Shown piece by piece: positions 61,665 through 64,000 of a DNA stretch of 64,000 nt. The DNA lies in the NCBI GenBank assembly GCA_016946835.1, contig JACVTC010000059.1, forward strand, positions 470,001 to 534,000, in the 5' to 3' direction. Below the pieces are notes generated by a model, which was not told where the DNA came from, did no database searches, and was given only the letters and a program-made list of their open reading frames with translations. The DNA is from Neocallimastix lanati (nom. inval.). Lineage: Eukaryota; Neocallimastigomycota; Neocallimastigomycetes; Neocallimastigales; Neocallimastigaceae. The position numbers were made by a program, and so were the translations under genes. Position 1 is the stretch's first letter; each line of letters opens with the position of its first letter.

Positions 61665-62205
61665 TTTAGAGGTTTGTATATATCTTTATATACTTACATG
61701 GCGCCCTTTTTTTATTACACAACACTATATAAATATAGCTATTTATAACGTTAGTACAACCTAGATCCATGAAATATTCCATATATATATAGATCACCAA
61801 CCAGTATGTATAAATGGAAGGCACAGCCACAATATTTGTTAAATGACCCTACCGGTTCGCCAGCCTTGTTTCTTAATCTTTAAGAAAGAGTAATACTGAA
61901 TGACAATCTTTTAATACTTACATGCATGGAAATGTGGCTGGGATCAGGTCAGGGGACTTCTATGCTTTTTCATCTTTCATCAAGATAGACGAAATAGTTA
62001 ACGTTTCTTTCAGTTAACTAGATTTATTAGTACATGTAAGGTATTATAATATAATATGATATTTTTTTGCTCATCCTAAGTTCTCAGAACCTTAACACTA
62101 GGCCTCTGTAGAGTCCGAGACAAATATGTAAATGAATTAATGGAGACCGGAATATCACCAAAGGTTTCAGTTTCTTTTTTTTTTTTTTTTTTTTTTTTTT
62201 TCAAT
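61665..62205 (+). other. Unexplained less A+T-rich island ending in a T-run
   Basis: About 510 bases of normal-complexity DNA (for example ACTTACATGGCGCCC, GACCCTACCGGTTCGCCAGC, GGGATCAGGTCAGGGGAC and GTAGAGTCCGAGACAAATAT) end at a 29-base T-run (62174-62202). The T-run matches the + strand tail style of this genome's SINE. No tRNA-like head, long frame or flanking duplication was found. It may be a second retroposon family or a degraded gene. Confidence 0.45.

Positions 62206-64000
<1,795 letters not shown>

Overview
The window looks like nuclear DNA of an anaerobic gut fungus (Neocallimastigomycota; the genus cannot be fixed from this window). The reasons are extreme A+T richness with long A and T homopolymers, genes as sparse islands with short T-rich GT-AG introns, Asn/Gln/Ser-rich proteins, and two secreted GH11 xylanases with Gly-Asn-Gln-Trp linkers, one carrying a C-terminal CBM1.

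Intact genes: (1) a six-exon Gln-rich C2H2 zinc-finger regulator at 986-4626; (2) two duplicated secreted acidic proteins with a C-terminal membrane anchor at 7853-8506 and 10182-10805; (3) GH11 xylanase plus CBM1 at 15472-16872 and a second GH11 on the opposite strand at 33906-35135, with near-identical catalytic modules but unrelated flanks, different signal peptides and no CBM1 in the second; (4) a seven-exon STE20-type (GCK-VI/OSR1-Fray-like) kinase of about 1000 aa at 56215-60486.

Mobile DNA: an apparently complete young Ty3/Gypsy-type LTR retrotransposon occupies 23338-31385 on the minus strand. It has LTRs that differ only in one T-tract length, a 4-bp TTAA target duplication, a tRNA primer-binding site, gag and pol. 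Pol appears to be made by -1 frameshifting at a U UUA AAC site followed by a foldable H-type pseudoknot. It abuts a tRNA-derived, poly-T-tailed SINE (31402-31855) with a 16-bp target duplication. A 5'-truncated copy of the same SINE lies at 51323-51590 with its own 14-bp duplication. A second dispersed repeat lies in opposite orientations near 12.2-12.9 kb and 32.8-33.4 kb.

Decayed coding DNA: 17.8-20.9 kb and 44.8-46.3 kb hold two broken copies of a virus- or linear-plasmid-type mRNA capping enzyme (guanylyltransferase plus N7-methyltransferase). 42.1-44.5 kb holds two decayed MULE-type transposase copies with FLYWCH-like remnants. 46.6-47.5 kb holds a broken ankyrin-repeat gene. The 42-48 kb block is therefore a pseudogene graveyard.

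Most of the remainder (4.6-7.8, 12.9-15.4, 20.9-23.3, 35.1-42, 48.2-56.2 and 60.5-64 kb) is A+T-rich intergenic DNA with simple repeats, several tandem arrays, one perfect 41-bp-arm hairpin and three unexplained less A+T-rich islands (about 22.6, 40.6 and 61.9 kb). All identifications come from reading motifs by eye; no database search was run.
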